Notes: generated by a model not told the origin, from the letters alone. Counted from the first letter of the stretch, positions 7,324-15,967 are shown. The stretch is DNA of 64,000 nt from Spongiactinospora sp. TRM90649 (GCF_029382225.1 NZ_JARLTC010000014.1:1-64000), one strand, 5' to 3'. A program made the numbers and translations.

Positions 7324-9393
7324 ATGAGCGAGAGTTTTCCCCGCATGTACGCCCGGACTCACCGTTTCACGCTCGGCGTCCCGCGGAGCTGCACAATCTC
7401 CCCGGATGGAGACCGTGTCGTGTTCCTCCGCTCGCGCGGGGGCACGGATCCGGTCACGTGTCTGTGGGAACTCGACGTCGAGTCGGGACAGGAGCGGCTG
7501 ATCGTCGATCCGCGCCGGATCGGCGACGACGGCGAGAACCTGCCGCCCGAGGAGCGCGCCCGCCGTGAGCGGGCCCGCGAGGGCGCGGGCGGCGTCGTCG
7601 GCTACGCCACCGACGCGGCCGTGACGTCCGCCGCGTTCGCCCTGTCGGGCGGGCTGTACGTCGCCGACCTGGCCTCGGGCGAGGTGCGCGCTCTGGAGAC
7701 GCCCGGCCCGGTGTTCGACCCCCGGCTCTCCCCCGACGGCGGCCGGGTGGCCTACGTCACCGGCGGCATCCTGCGGGTGCGAGACCTGGCGAGCGACGAG
7801 GACCGCGCGCTGGCCGAGCCGGAGGCGGACACCGTCCGCTACGGCCTGGCCGAGTTCATCGCCGCCGAGGAGATCGACCGGATGCGCGGCTACTGGTGGT
7901 CGCCCTCCGGCGACGCCCTGCTGGCCGCCCGCGTGGACGACGCCCCCGTCAACACCTGGCACATCGCCGACCCGGCCAACCCGGACCGCCCGGCGGCCGA
8001 GCAGCGCTACCCGGCGGCGGGCACGGACAACGCGGTCGTGGAGCTGTTCGTGCTCGGCCTGGACGGCGGGCGCGTGGCGGTGCCGTTCGAGCAGGAGTAC
8101 CTGGCCACCGTCTCGTGGGACGCGCACGGCCTGTCGATCGTCACGATGTCCCGCGACCAGCGGTCCCTGCGGCTGCTCTCGGTCGATCCCGCCACCGGCG
8201 AGTCCAGCCTGGTCCGCGAGGACACCGACGACGCCTGGGTCGACGTCATCTCCGGCGTCCCCGCCCGCCTGTCCGACGGCACGCTGGTCTGGACGGCGAT
8301 CTCCGAGGGCGGCCGACGGCTGATCATCGGCGACCGGCCGGTCACCCCGCCGACGCTCCAGGTCCGCGACGTGCTCGGCGTGGACGGCGACGCCGTCCTG
8401 TTCCGGGCGAGCGGTGGCGACCCGACCGAGATCGCGGTGTGGACGTACGCCGGCGGCTCGCTCCGCCTGGTCAGCCCGGATGAGGGCGGCGTCTACAACG
8501 GGCAGTCCACCGGCGGCACCCTGGTGATCACCGGCCAGACCCTCGAATCCGAGCGCGGCCCCGTCGTCCGGGTGTCCAGGGGCGGCGCGCACGCCCACAT
8601 CACCTCGCTCGCCGAGCGTCCCGGCGTCGATCTGCGGGTGTCGCTGATCCGTGCGGGCGAGCGCGACCTGGCCACCGCCGTGCTGCTGCCGTCCTGGCAC
8701 GTGCCCGGCTCGGCCCGGCTGCCCGTGCTGATGGACCCGTACGGCGGGCCGCACTTCCAGCGCGTGCTGTCCGCCGCCAGTGCCTACAGCGCCGGCCAGT
8801 GGCTGGCCGACCAGGGCTTCGCCGTCGTCGTCGCCGACGGCCGGGGCACCCCCGGCCGGGGCCCCGGCTTCGAGCGCGCGGTGCTGCACGACCTGGCCAC
8901 GCCCGTCCTGGAGGACCAGGTCGACGCCCTCCAGGGCGCGGCGGCGGCCTACCCCGACGACCTCGACCTGTCCAGGGTCGGCATCCGGGGCTGGTCGTTC
9001 GGCGGCTACCTGGCGGCGCTGGCCGTGCTGCGCAGGCCCGACGTCTTCCACGCCGCCGTGGCGGGGGCGCCGGTCACCGACTGGCGGCTCTACGACACCT
9101 GCTACACCGAGCGCTACCTGGGGCACCCCGGTGACGACCCGGAGCCCTACGAGCGGTCCGGCCTGCTCGCCGACGCGGGCAAGCTCGACCGGCCGCTGCT
9201 GCTCATCCACGGACTGGCCGACGACAACGTGGTGGCCGCGCACACGCTGCGGTTCTCCTCGGCGCTGCTTGCGGCGGGCCGTCCGCACACCGTGCTCCCG
9301 CTGTCGGGGGTCACCCACATGACGCCGCAGGAGGTGGTGGCGGAGAACCTGCTGCTGCTCCAGGTGGAGTTCCTCAAGAAGGCGCTCGGGTAG
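7324..9393 (+). CDS. S9-family prolyl oligopeptidase / dipeptidyl peptidase
   Basis: This 689-residue serine peptidase trims X-Pro-type dipeptides or short peptides. Residues 1 to about 430 form a DPP-IV-like beta-propeller and the rest an alpha/beta-hydrolase domain. The triad is visible: Ser558 in GWSFGGY, the Asp pair 633-634 in HGLADDNV, and His665 in GVTHMTP. A Glu-Glu pair in the propeller (FIAAEEIDRMRGYWW) matches the substrate N-terminus-binding glutamates of DPP IV. No signal peptide is visible, so it is probably cytoplasmic. ATG 7324 follows a GAGGGG ribosome binding site. The last 20 nt overlap the convergent ABC gene tail to tail. Confidence 0.93.
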   Translation: MSESFPRMYARTHRFTLGVPRSCTISPDGDRVVFLRSRGGTDPVTCLWELDVESGQERLIVDPRRIGDDGENLPPEERARRERAREGAGGVVGYATDAAVTSAAFALSGGLYVADLASGEVRALETPGPVFDPRLSPDGGRVAYVTGGILRVRDLASDEDRALAEPEADTVRYGLAEFIAAEEIDRMRGYWWSPSGDALLAARVDDAPVNTWHIADPANPDRPAAEQRYPAAGTDNAVVELFVLGLDGGRVAVPFEQEYLATVSWDAHGLSIVTMSRDQRSLRLLSVDPATGESSLVREDTDDAWVDVISGVPARLSDGTLVWTAISEGGRRLIIGDRPVTPPTLQVRDVLGVDGDAVLFRASGGDPTEIAVWTYAGGSLRLVSPDEGGVYNGQSTGGTLVITGQTLESERGPVVRVSRGGAHAHITSLAERPGVDLRVSLIRAGERDLATAVLLPSWHVPGSARLPVLMDPYGGPHFQRVLSAASAYSAGQWLADQGFAVVVADGRGTPGRGPGFERAVLHDLATPVLEDQVDALQGAAAAYPDDLDLSRVGIRGWSFGGYLAALAVLRRPDVFHAAVAGAPVTDWRLYDTCYTERYLGHPGDDPEPYERSGLLADAGKLDRPLLLIHGLADDNVVAAHTLRFSSALLAAGRPHTVLPLSGVTHMTPQEVVAENLLLLQVEFLKKALG

Positions 9394-11143
9394 CCGGGCG
9401 GGCCTCCCGGCCGTTCCAGGAGTCCCAGAGGGCGGCGTAAGAGCCGCCCTCCGCGACCAGTTCGTCGTGGGAGCCCAGCTCGGAGATCCGGCCGTCCTCC
9501 ACGACGGCCACCCGGTCGGCGTCGTGCGCGGTGTACAGGCGGTGGGCGATGGCGATCACGGTGCGGCCGTCGAGGACGGCGGCCAGCGAGCGCTCCAGGT
9601 GACGGGCGGCCCTGGGGTCGATCAGCGAGGTCGCCTCGTCCAGCACAAGCGTGTGCGGGTCGGCCAGGACGAGCCTGGCCAGCGCGAGCTGCTGGGCGTG
9701 AGCGGGCGAGACGGCCTCGCCGCCGGAGCCGACCACGGTGTCCAGGCCGTCGGGCAGCGCGGCGACCCACTCCCCCGCGTCCACGGCGGAAAGGGCCTGC
9801 CCGATCTGCTCGTCGGTGGCGTCCGGGCGGGCGATCAGCAGGTTGTCGCGCAGCGTGCCCCGGAACACGTGGTGCTCCTGGGTGACCAGGGCCACGTGGC
9901 CGCGCAGGTCGCCGAGCGGCAGCTCGACCAGGGGCACGTCGCCGACGGTGACCGATCCCGTGCGGGGGCCGTGGATGCCGGCCAGGAGCCTGCCCAGCGT
10001 GGACTTGCCCGCGCCGGACGGGCCGACCATGGCGAGCCGTTCGCCGGGGGCCACGGTGAGGTCCACTCCGTGCAGCACGTCGTGGCCGTCGCGGTAGGCG
10101 TAGCGCACGCCGTCCGCGACGAGCTTCTCGCCGCTGGGCCGCTCCCGGCCGGGCGTGCGGTCGTCGGGGACGTTGGCGACACCGAGCAGCCTGGCCATCG
10201 ACGCCCCGCCCACCTGGAGTTCGTCGATCCAGGTCAGCAGGCGGTCGAGGGGGTCGATGAGCTGCTGCACGTACAGGGTGGCGGTGGTGACCTGCCACAG
10301 TTCGACCCAGCCGCGCAGGTAGAAGATCCCGCCGATGAGCAGCGTGGCCACCACGGGCAGCACGTAGCCCATCTCGATCGACGGGAACCACACGGTCCGC
10401 AGCCCGAGGGTGTAGCGCTCGGCCGCCCACGACCTTGAGATGTCGCGGTCGGTGCGGGCGTGCCTGCGCTCCTGCAGTCCCAGCGCCTCGGCCGTGCGGG
10501 CGCCCTCCACGGTCTCGGCCAAGCCCTCGGTCATGTCCGCGTAGGCGGCGTTCTCCCGCAGGTAGCCGTCGCGGGCGCGCTTCAGGTACCACCGGGTGGA
10601 GACCCACAGCAGCGGCACGGCGACCAGGCAGGGCAGCGCGAGCAGCGGGCCGACGAGCACCAGCGCGCCGATCGCGAAGGCGCCGGTCACGATGGCGATC
10701 AGCGTCTCGGGGACGGCGTGCCGCACGGTCCGCGACAGCGCGTCGACGTCGCGCGAGGTACGGCTGATCAGGTCGCCCGACCCGGCGCGCTCCACCGTGG
10801 ACAGCGGCAGCGCGAGCACCTGCCGGACGAAGTCCTCGCGCAGCTCGGCGAGCACCTTCTCACCGAGCCGGGCCGAGGCGTAGACGGCGAAGCGGATCAG
10901 CACCGCCTGGCCGGCCACGAAGCCCGCGATGGCCAGCGCCGCCGTGGTCACGTCCACGCCGGTGCCCTGCTCGATGCCCTGCACCAGTTCCCCGAGCAGC
11001 CGCGGCGCGGCGAGCCCGCAGATCGCGGCGAGCGCGTGCAGCCCGAGCGCCAGGGTGAGCTGGCGGGGATATTTGAGTGTCAGCCGCCGGGCGTAGGCCC
11101 GGACCTGACGCCGGTCGGCGACCGGCAGGATCTGCTGTGCCAT
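9374..11143 (-). CDS. ABC exporter half-transporter with an intact P-loop and a degenerate signature motif
   Basis: The 589-residue protein fuses six membrane helices (about 25-310) to an ATPase domain (about 340-570). The P-loop GPSGAGKST and the Walker B LVLDEATS are intact, and the H-loop reads IAIAHRL. The expected LSGGQ signature is replaced by VSPAHAQQLALAR. It follows the other half-transporter gene after only 4 nt, so the two almost certainly form a heterodimer. In that dimer this subunit would contribute the ATP-binding P-loop of the one working site. The substrate is unknown; the family exports lipids, peptides or drugs. Confidence 0.93.
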   Translation of the reverse strand: MAQQILPVADRRQVRAYARRLTLKYPRQLTLALGLHALAAICGLAAPRLLGELVQGIEQGTGVDVTTAALAIAGFVAGQAVLIRFAVYASARLGEKVLAELREDFVRQVLALPLSTVERAGSGDLISRTSRDVDALSRTVRHAVPETLIAIVTGAFAIGALVLVGPLLALPCLVAVPLLWVSTRWYLKRARDGYLRENAAYADMTEGLAETVEGARTAEALGLQERRHARTDRDISRSWAAERYTLGLRTVWFPSIEMGYVLPVVATLLIGGIFYLRGWVELWQVTTATLYVQQLIDPLDRLLTWIDELQVGGASMARLLGVANVPDDRTPGRERPSGEKLVADGVRYAYRDGHDVLHGVDLTVAPGERLAMVGPSGAGKSTLGRLLAGIHGPRTGSVTVGDVPLVELPLGDLRGHVALVTQEHHVFRGTLRDNLLIARPDATDEQIGQALSAVDAGEWVAALPDGLDTVVGSGGEAVSPAHAQQLALARLVLADPHTLVLDEATSLIDPRAARHLERSLAAVLDGRTVIAIAHRLYTAHDADRVAVVEDGRISELGSHDELVAEGGSYAALWDSWNGREARPATRAPS

Positions 11144-11147
11144 CGGG

Positions 11148-12842
11148 TCAGTCCTCTCCTCTGATGACCGTGGCCCGGTAGGCGGGGTTGGCGGTGAGCA
11201 GGTCGCGGTGGGTGCCCTCGTCCCGCACCCGGCCGCCCTCGACGTAGATCACGCGTTCGGCGCGGTCGAGCACCAGGGGGCTGGTGGTGGCCACCAGGGT
11301 GGTGCGGCCGGCCCGCGCGAGCGCCAGCCGTCCGGCGATCCGCGCCTCGCTGTGCGCGTCCACCGCGCTGGTCGGCTCGATCAGGATCAGCACCTCGCTG
11401 TCCGCGAGCAGCGCCCTGGCCAGCCGCAGCCGCTGCTGCTGCCCGCCGGAGAACTCGCGCCCGGCCTCGGCCACGTGGGCGTCCAGGCCGCCGGGCAGGG
11501 CGTCCACGATGTCGGTGGCGCAGGCGGTGTGCAGCGCACGGCGGATGGTCTCGTCGTCATGGCCGCCGAGTTCGTCGCGCAGCCGTCCGGTGAAGAGCCG
11601 GGCGTTGTTGTCGGCGATCAGGACGCGTCCGCGCACGTCGGCAACCGCCAGCTCGCGCAGGGGGACGCCGCCGAGGGTGGCGTCGCTCTCGGTGTAGCGG
11701 CCGAGCCGGTCGGCGATCTCGACGGCCTCCTCCGGGGTGCCTGCGGCGATGGCGGTGAACTCGCCCTGGCGCAGGGTCACGCCGGAGCCGGGGTCGGCCA
11801 GCGCCCCCGACCGGGGCCCGGACGGCACGGCGGCCCGCGCGCCCCCGGTGATCTCCGGTTCGAGCCGCAGCACGCGGACGACCCGCCGGGCGGCGACGTG
11901 GCCCTTGGTGAGCTTGTCGGCCGCCTCGGTGAGCGTGCGCAGCGGGGAGATCAGGAAGACCGCGTAGCCGTAGAAGGAGACCAGCTCGCCGGCTGAGATC
12001 TCGCCCTGGGTGGCGTAGGTCGCGCCGAGCCAGGTGACCCCGGCGATCAGCAGTCCTGGCAGCAGGAGCTGCGCGCCTTCGAGCACGGATTCGACGGAGG
12101 CGACGCGGACCCCCGCGTGGCGCACCCGCTGGGACTCGTCGCGGTAGCGGTCGGAGAAGACCTCCTCGCCGCCGACGCCGCGCAGCACGCGCAGGCCGGA
12201 GACGATGTCGGTGGCCCTGGTGGCGAGGTCGCCCTGCAGGTCGCGGTGGGCCTGCTGGCGGTGGTGCAAGGGGCGCAGCAGCGGGCCGACCGCGACGGCC
12301 ATCAGCGGCACGCCGACCAGGACGACCAGGCCGAGCGTGGGCGAGGTGGTGATGAGGATCACAGTGACCGTGACGATGGCCACGATCGCCCCGGTGCCGC
12401 GCAGCAGGATGTCCATGGCGTTGCCGATGTGGGCGATGTCGGAGGTGCCGATGCTGACGGCCTCGCCGGTGGACAGCCGTTTGGGGAGCGTGGCGCCGAG
12501 CCTGGTGGCCTGGCGGACGGTGACCTGGACCGTGCGGTAGGCGGCGGAGAGCCAGACGTACACCGCCCTGCGGTGCCGCATGATGCCCGCCCACGCCTGC
12601 ACCCCGCCGAGGCCGAGCAGCACCCCCGACCAGATGAGCAGGCCGTCGAGGTCCTCGTGGGTGAGGGCGTCCACGCCCCGGCCGACGACCATGGGGACCA
12701 TGGCCTGGCCGAGCCACCAGAGTACGGCGAAGCCGATTCCGGCGAGGAGGGGCGCCATCTGCATGCGGGCGACCCAGAGCAGGTAACGCATGGGCCCGCG
12801 GGCGTCTGGAGTGCCGGGATGGTCGGCCGGTAAGGAGCGCAT
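11148..12842 (-). CDS. ABC exporter half-transporter with a dead P-loop and an intact signature motif
   Basis: The 564-residue protein has six N-terminal membrane helices and an ATPase-like domain. Where the P-loop should be, the sequence reads TAIAAGTPEEAVE, without the lysine or glycines needed to hold ATP. Walker B reads VLILIEPTSAVD, in which the metal-ligand Asp is Ile. The signature EFSGGQQQRLRLARALL is intact. This is the mirror image of its partner's defects, so together they can form exactly one functional ATP site. It is first in the two-gene operon and diverges from the small HTH gene across about 105 nt containing twin operators. Confidence 0.92.
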   Translation of the reverse strand: MRSLPADHPGTPDARGPMRYLLWVARMQMAPLLAGIGFAVLWWLGQAMVPMVVGRGVDALTHEDLDGLLIWSGVLLGLGGVQAWAGIMRHRRAVYVWLSAAYRTVQVTVRQATRLGATLPKRLSTGEAVSIGTSDIAHIGNAMDILLRGTGAIVAIVTVTVILITTSPTLGLVVLVGVPLMAVAVGPLLRPLHHRQQAHRDLQGDLATRATDIVSGLRVLRGVGGEEVFSDRYRDESQRVRHAGVRVASVESVLEGAQLLLPGLLIAGVTWLGATYATQGEISAGELVSFYGYAVFLISPLRTLTEAADKLTKGHVAARRVVRVLRLEPEITGGARAAVPSGPRSGALADPGSGVTLRQGEFTAIAAGTPEEAVEIADRLGRYTESDATLGGVPLRELAVADVRGRVLIADNNARLFTGRLRDELGGHDDETIRRALHTACATDIVDALPGGLDAHVAEAGREFSGGQQQRLRLARALLADSEVLILIEPTSAVDAHSEARIAGRLALARAGRTTLVATTSPLVLDRAERVIYVEGGRVRDEGTHRDLLTANPAYRATVIRGED

Positions 12843-12900
12843 AGCCGCTCAAGCCTGACAAACGCCGGGATGGAGCGGCAATCGATTTTCCTCAGGCGGC

Positions 12901-12944
12901 GTCAACCAGGGTTGACATTCGGCCTGGCGTCAACCTACATTGAC
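12901..12944. promoter_or_regulatory. twin 16-bp operator between the ABC pair and the HTH/Clp-N genes
   Basis: Two related palindromes occur 28 bp apart: GTCAACCAGGGTTGAC at 12901-12916 and GTCAACCTACATTGAC at 12929-12944. Both begin GTCAACC and end TTGAC. The second ends 3 bp before the start codon of the HTH gene, leaving no room for a ribosome binding site, so that gene may be read from a leaderless message and blocked when the site is occupied. The likely ligand is the HTH protein encoded next; that is inference. Confidence 0.6.
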
Positions 12945-12947
12945 ACC

Positions 12948-13181
12948 ATGAGCGACACGACGCGACTGGCGACCGACGCCGGCAGCCGCGATCCCGCGGT
13001 GGGCCTGCGCGCGGTGCGGGCCCTGCGTGTGCTGGTGGATCGGCTGGAGACGCTGCAGGTGGAAAGCGCCAGGGCACTGGGCTGGTCCTGGCAGGACATC
13101 GCCGGACACCTCGGGGTGAGCAGGCAGGCGGTACACAAGAAGTACGCGGGCGGCCGGGGGCTGCTACGGAGGAAGGACTGA
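12948..13181 (+). CDS. small helix-turn-helix protein, partner of the Clp N-domain protein
   Basis: From ATG 12948 the product has 77 residues. The C-terminal half contains ALGWSWQDIAGHLGVSRQAV, a clear helix-turn-helix, followed by a basic tail ending in LLRRKD. A longer frame opens at 12870, but that would run coding sequence through both palindromes, so the internal ATG is preferred. The stop is followed 2 nt later by the Clp N-domain gene. Such an HTH gene next to a Clp N-domain gene recurs in actinobacteria; that is from memory. It probably regulates its own operon and perhaps the divergent exporter. Confidence 0.8.
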   Translation: MSDTTRLATDAGSRDPAVGLRAVRALRVLVDRLETLQVESARALGWSWQDIAGHLGVSRQAVHKKYAGGRGLLRRKD

Positions 13182-13183
13182 GC

Positions 13184-13723
13184 ATGTTCGAACGTTTCAC
13201 GGCCGCCGCGCGGGAGAGCGTCACCGGGGCCCAGGCGCAGGCCAGAGAGCTGCACCACGCCTACATCGGCACCGAGCACCTGCTGCTCTCACTGCTGGCG
13301 GCACGGGACCGGCCGCCCGCGCGGGTGCTGAACGAGCTGGGCCTCGACCACGCGGGGGCGGTCGCGGCGGTCAGGCGCCTGGCCGGCTCCGACGACCTGG
13401 ACGCCGCCGCGCTCGGCACCATCGGCATCGACCTCGCGGCGGTCCGGGAGAAGGTCGAGGCCACCTTCGGCCCCGGCGCGCTCGACCGCCCCGGAGGCCG
13501 CCGCAAGGGGTTCGCCCGGCACATCCCCTTCACCCCCGCGGCCAAGAAGGCCCTCGAACTGTCCCTGCGCGAGGCCATCCGGCTCAAGCACAATCACATC
13601 GCCGACGGCCACATCATGCTCGGCCTGATCCGCGAGGACGACGGCATGGCCATGCGGATCATCACTGAGGCCGGCATCTCCGGCGAGACCCTGCGGGACC
13701 GGATGACTCCACTGCTGATGTGA
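13184..13723 (+). CDS. stand-alone Clp N-terminal (double Clp-N repeat) protein
   Basis: The 179-residue protein consists of two Clp-N repeats. The first (1 to about 70) opens with MFERFTAAARESVTGAQ and contains HHAYIGTEHLLLSLL. The second (about 105-175) contains FTPAAKKALELSLREA and HNHIADGHIMLGLI. The layout is that of the substrate/adaptor-binding N-domain of ClpC without any ATPase domain. It may bind ClpC substrates or adaptors, or act as a decoy; this is inference. It sits 2 nt after the HTH gene and is surely co-transcribed with it. Confidence 0.88.
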   Translation: MFERFTAAARESVTGAQAQARELHHAYIGTEHLLLSLLAARDRPPARVLNELGLDHAGAVAAVRRLAGSDDLDAAALGTIGIDLAAVREKVEATFGPGALDRPGGRRKGFARHIPFTPAAKKALELSLREAIRLKHNHIADGHIMLGLIREDDGMAMRIITEAGISGETLRDRMTPLLM

Positions 13724-13753
13724 AATGTCGGTCGGGGTTGATAGAAGTAGGAC

Positions 13754-14140
13754 ATGGGTGTGAGCGTCGATGAGTTCCTGGCGATGGTGGAACGCCTGCC
13801 GGAGGTCACCCTCGCCGACGGCGGCGAGTGGACCTCCGTCAAGGTGACAGACCGGGGCTTCTGCTTCCTCTGGGAGAAGACCGAGACCGTCGGCGTGAAG
13901 GCCACCATCACCGAGCAGCTCGCGCTGGTCGCCGAACGGCCCGACGTCTTCGAGGTGCAGTTCACGGCGGGTCAGTTCGGCTGGGTCGTGGTCCACCTGC
14001 CCAAGATCACGCTCACCGAGCTGTCCGAGCTGGTCACCGAGGCATGGTGCCTGACCGCCCCGCAGCGCCTGCTCGACGCCCACGAGAGCCGCCTGGTGGC
14101 CGAGGTCACATCGGCCACCGCCGCCCCCATACCCCCCTGA
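13754..14140 (+). CDS. MmcQ/YjbR-family protein
   Basis: This 128-residue protein matches the MmcQ/YjbR fold, which has a double-wing-like DNA-binding shape but no established biochemical role. The diagnostic features are an N-terminal helix ending in LPEVT, a central strand pair around GFCFLWEK and VGVKA, and the C-terminal WVVVHLPKITLTELSELVTEAW segment (given here as a region, about 80-110). It lies 30 nt after the Clp-N gene and may share its transcript. It converges on DUF4396. Confidence 0.82.
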   Translation: MGVSVDEFLAMVERLPEVTLADGGEWTSVKVTDRGFCFLWEKTETVGVKATITEQLALVAERPDVFEVQFTAGQFGWVVVHLPKITLTELSELVTEAWCLTAPQRLLDAHESRLVAEVTSATAAPIPP

Positions 14141-14162
14141 CGTATTGACCGCGTATTGACCG

Positions 14163-14633
14163 TCAGTGCAGGCCGTGGACCACCGCGTGCCCCTTGCCCC
14201 GGCCGATGATCCACTTGTTCACCGGGGTGGTCACCACGAAGGCGACCAGCAACGCGAAGGCCAGCGCCCCCCAGAACAGTCCAGTGGTGAGCCCGGCGTC
14301 CATCGCCCCGGGCACCAGCAGCATGACCCCGTTGTCCACGATCTCCATGACGATGATCGACACGGTGTCGGCGGCGAAGGCCAGCTTCACCGCCCTGCGC
14401 AGATCCACTCCCGCCCTGCGCAGCCCCACGATCGTCATCAGGTACCCGAAGAAGAACGCCAGCACGACGGCCAGTACGATCGTCGGCGCGTTGTGCCAGC
14501 CCAGCGCGGTACCGATCACCATCCCCAGCACCTCACCGATCGCACACCCGGTAAGGCAGTGCAACGTCGCCGACGCCGCCATCTTCCACGTCACCGTGTG
14601 CCCGTGCTGATGCGCGTGCGCGTGTTCGGCCAT
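14163..14633 (-). CDS. DUF4396 membrane protein with a His-rich N-terminus
   Basis: The 156-residue protein begins MAEHAHAHQHGHTVTW, a histidine cluster able to bind metal, followed by four predicted membrane helices (about 20-145). The body matches DUF4396 proteins, which are often found near copper-handling genes; that association is from memory. ATG 14633 has GGAG seven bases upstream. The upstream region carries a CsoR-like palindrome, which together with the His cluster suggests a role in copper or other metal response. Function is otherwise unknown. Confidence 0.82.
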   Translation of the reverse strand: MAEHAHAHQHGHTVTWKMAASATLHCLTGCAIGEVLGMVIGTALGWHNAPTIVLAVVLAFFFGYLMTIVGLRRAGVDLRRAVKLAFAADTVSIIVMEIVDNGVMLLVPGAMDAGLTTGLFWGALAFALLVAFVVTTPVNKWIIGRGKGHAVVHGLH

Positions 14634-14660
14634 CTCAGAACTCCAGGGGGATTTCGATCA

Positions 14661-14679
14661 TATACGGTAGGGGGGTATA
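14661..14679. promoter_or_regulatory. CsoR-like metal-responsive operator
   Basis: The sequence TATACGGTAGGGGGGTATA has inverted TATAC/GTATA ends around a G tract. This matches the general shape of CsoR/RcnR operators. It lies 28 bp upstream of the DUF4396 start, where a repressor would block transcription. No csoR gene is in the window, so the regulator would be encoded elsewhere. Confidence 0.5.
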
Positions 14680-14808
14680 GCGCAGACATTACTACGCCTT
14701 ACCCCCGTGATCGCAAGTTCCCGCAAGCACGACAATCGAGCGACGACGCTCAGCGATCGATGCGATACTTTGTGCGACGGCGATCGCACGAGTCGAACGG
14801 GGTATGCC

Positions 14809-15471
14809 ATGGTCATGACCTCCAGGCAAGTTCACCGGGATACCAGGACGGCCGATTCCGTCGAAGTCGAAAGCGAGTCCGCCCCCCAGCAGGCGCCCGA
14901 GGAGCGGCCGAAGATCGACCGGATGCCGACGACCGTCCGGGAGTTCGTCGAGTGGCTGCCCGAACTGCCGGCCCTGCGCGTCGAGGTCGTCAACGGAAGG
15001 GTCATCGTGAGTCCCCGTGGCAATCCCCGGCAGTCCTGGATCATCGGTCAACTTGTGCGAACGCTCGGGCCGCTCGCCGACGAGCGTGACTGGCTGGTCT
15101 GGCCTGAGCTCGACGTGTGCATGGCCTGGACTCGCGAACCGCTGGTCCCCGACTTCGCGATGGGGCCCAAGGACGCGCCCACCTGGGGAGACAGTGAGAT
15201 CATCTCAAATGGCCTGATCATGGTCGCCGAAGTGGTCTCCCGGTCCAGCACCCGCGAAGACCGTGAAGACAAGCCGCTCATCTACGCCAGGGGCGGCGTG
15301 CCGCTCTACCTCGTGGTCGATCCTGAGGCCGAGCCGCAGACCATGAGCGTGTGGAGCGACCCCACCGACGATGGCTACCGCACGGTCACGCGAGTGAAGA
15401 TGGGCGAGGAACTCCCCATTCCGGAACCGGTGGGCGCGGTGCTCGACACATCGGTCTTCGCCGGGGCGTAG
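14809..15471 (+). CDS. Uma2-family (DUF820) putative endonuclease
   Basis: Uma2 proteins have a PD-(D/E)XK nuclease fold and are expanded in actinobacteria and cyanobacteria without a settled role. From ATG 14809 the product has 220 residues. Motifs in order are LRVEVVNGRVIVSP, LVPDFAMGP with the conserved Asp, and VAEVVSRSS, then DREDKPLIYARGGVPLYLVVD as the catalytic Glu/Lys region (about 150-185). The frame is open to 14707, but the extra 34 residues look unlike coding sequence, so the internal ATG is preferred. It ends 5 nt before the convergent pseudogene scar. Confidence 0.85.
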   Translation: MVMTSRQVHRDTRTADSVEVESESAPQQAPEERPKIDRMPTTVREFVEWLPELPALRVEVVNGRVIVSPRGNPRQSWIIGQLVRTLGPLADERDWLVWPELDVCMAWTREPLVPDFAMGPKDAPTWGDSEIISNGLIMVAEVVSRSSTREDREDKPLIYARGGVPLYLVVDPEAEPQTMSVWSDPTDDGYRTVTRVKMGEELPIPEPVGAVLDTSVFAGA

Positions 15472-15476
15472 CCGAA

Positions 15477-15713
15477 TCAGGCTCGTACGGCGTCGTGGAC
15501 GGCGGGGATGACTTCTTTCGCCAGGGCTTCGGCCTGGGTCTCAAGGTCGGGGCCGAGGGGGGACAGGCTGAAGGCGGTGAAGCCGAGGTCGGTGAGGGCG
15601 GCCAGGCGGGTGGCCACCTCTTTTGCGGAGCCCTCGACGACCCAGGGCTCGCCGGTCGGGTCGCCGCCCACTTTGACCTGGATGTGGTAGGCGCAGGTGA
15701 TGGCGGACGAGTC
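15477..15713 (-). pseudogene. C-terminal remnant of an LLM-class flavin-dependent oxidoreductase
   Basis: About 75 codons survive, starting in the middle of a domain (AITCAYHIQVKV) and ending at a proper stop. The segment GEPWVVEGSAKEVATRL and GFTAFSLSPLGPD match the C-terminal end of F420/FMN luciferase-like oxidoreductases. There is no start codon or N-terminal flavin barrel. It abuts the fragment below in a different reading frame, so a deletion appears to have removed most of the gene. Confidence 0.7.
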
Positions 15714-15931
15714 GCGGGGAGCCAGGGCGCCCGATCGTCGTCGTCGGGCAGGAAGCCGCCGCCCAGCACCACCCGTGCGTCGTGGGCGAGCCGCGCGGGC
15801 GGCGGGGTGCCGTCGAAGGCGGGCACGATGTCCACGGTGGCTCCTGCCCCGGTGAGCCACTCCTCGAATCGCCCGATCCCGCTCGACGGGTCGTTCCGCA
15901 CGACCAGCACGCGTGTGCCTCTGTCGACCAT
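15714..15931 (-). pseudogene. N-terminal remnant of a class I glutamine amidotransferase-like protein
   Basis: About 73 codons from an ATG remain. RVLVVRNDPSSGIGRFEEWL followed by DIVPAFDG and VVLGGGFLPDDDDRAPWL matches the start of GATase1 proteins of the GMP-synthase-like type. The family's nucleophile Cys and its His-x-Glu are missing because the sequence switches to the oxidoreductase tail near 15714. It could still yield a short out-of-frame polypeptide, but not an active amidotransferase. Confidence 0.7.
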
Positions 15932-15967
15932 CGACCCACCCTAGGGCCACCGCGTTCCCGCCGGGGC

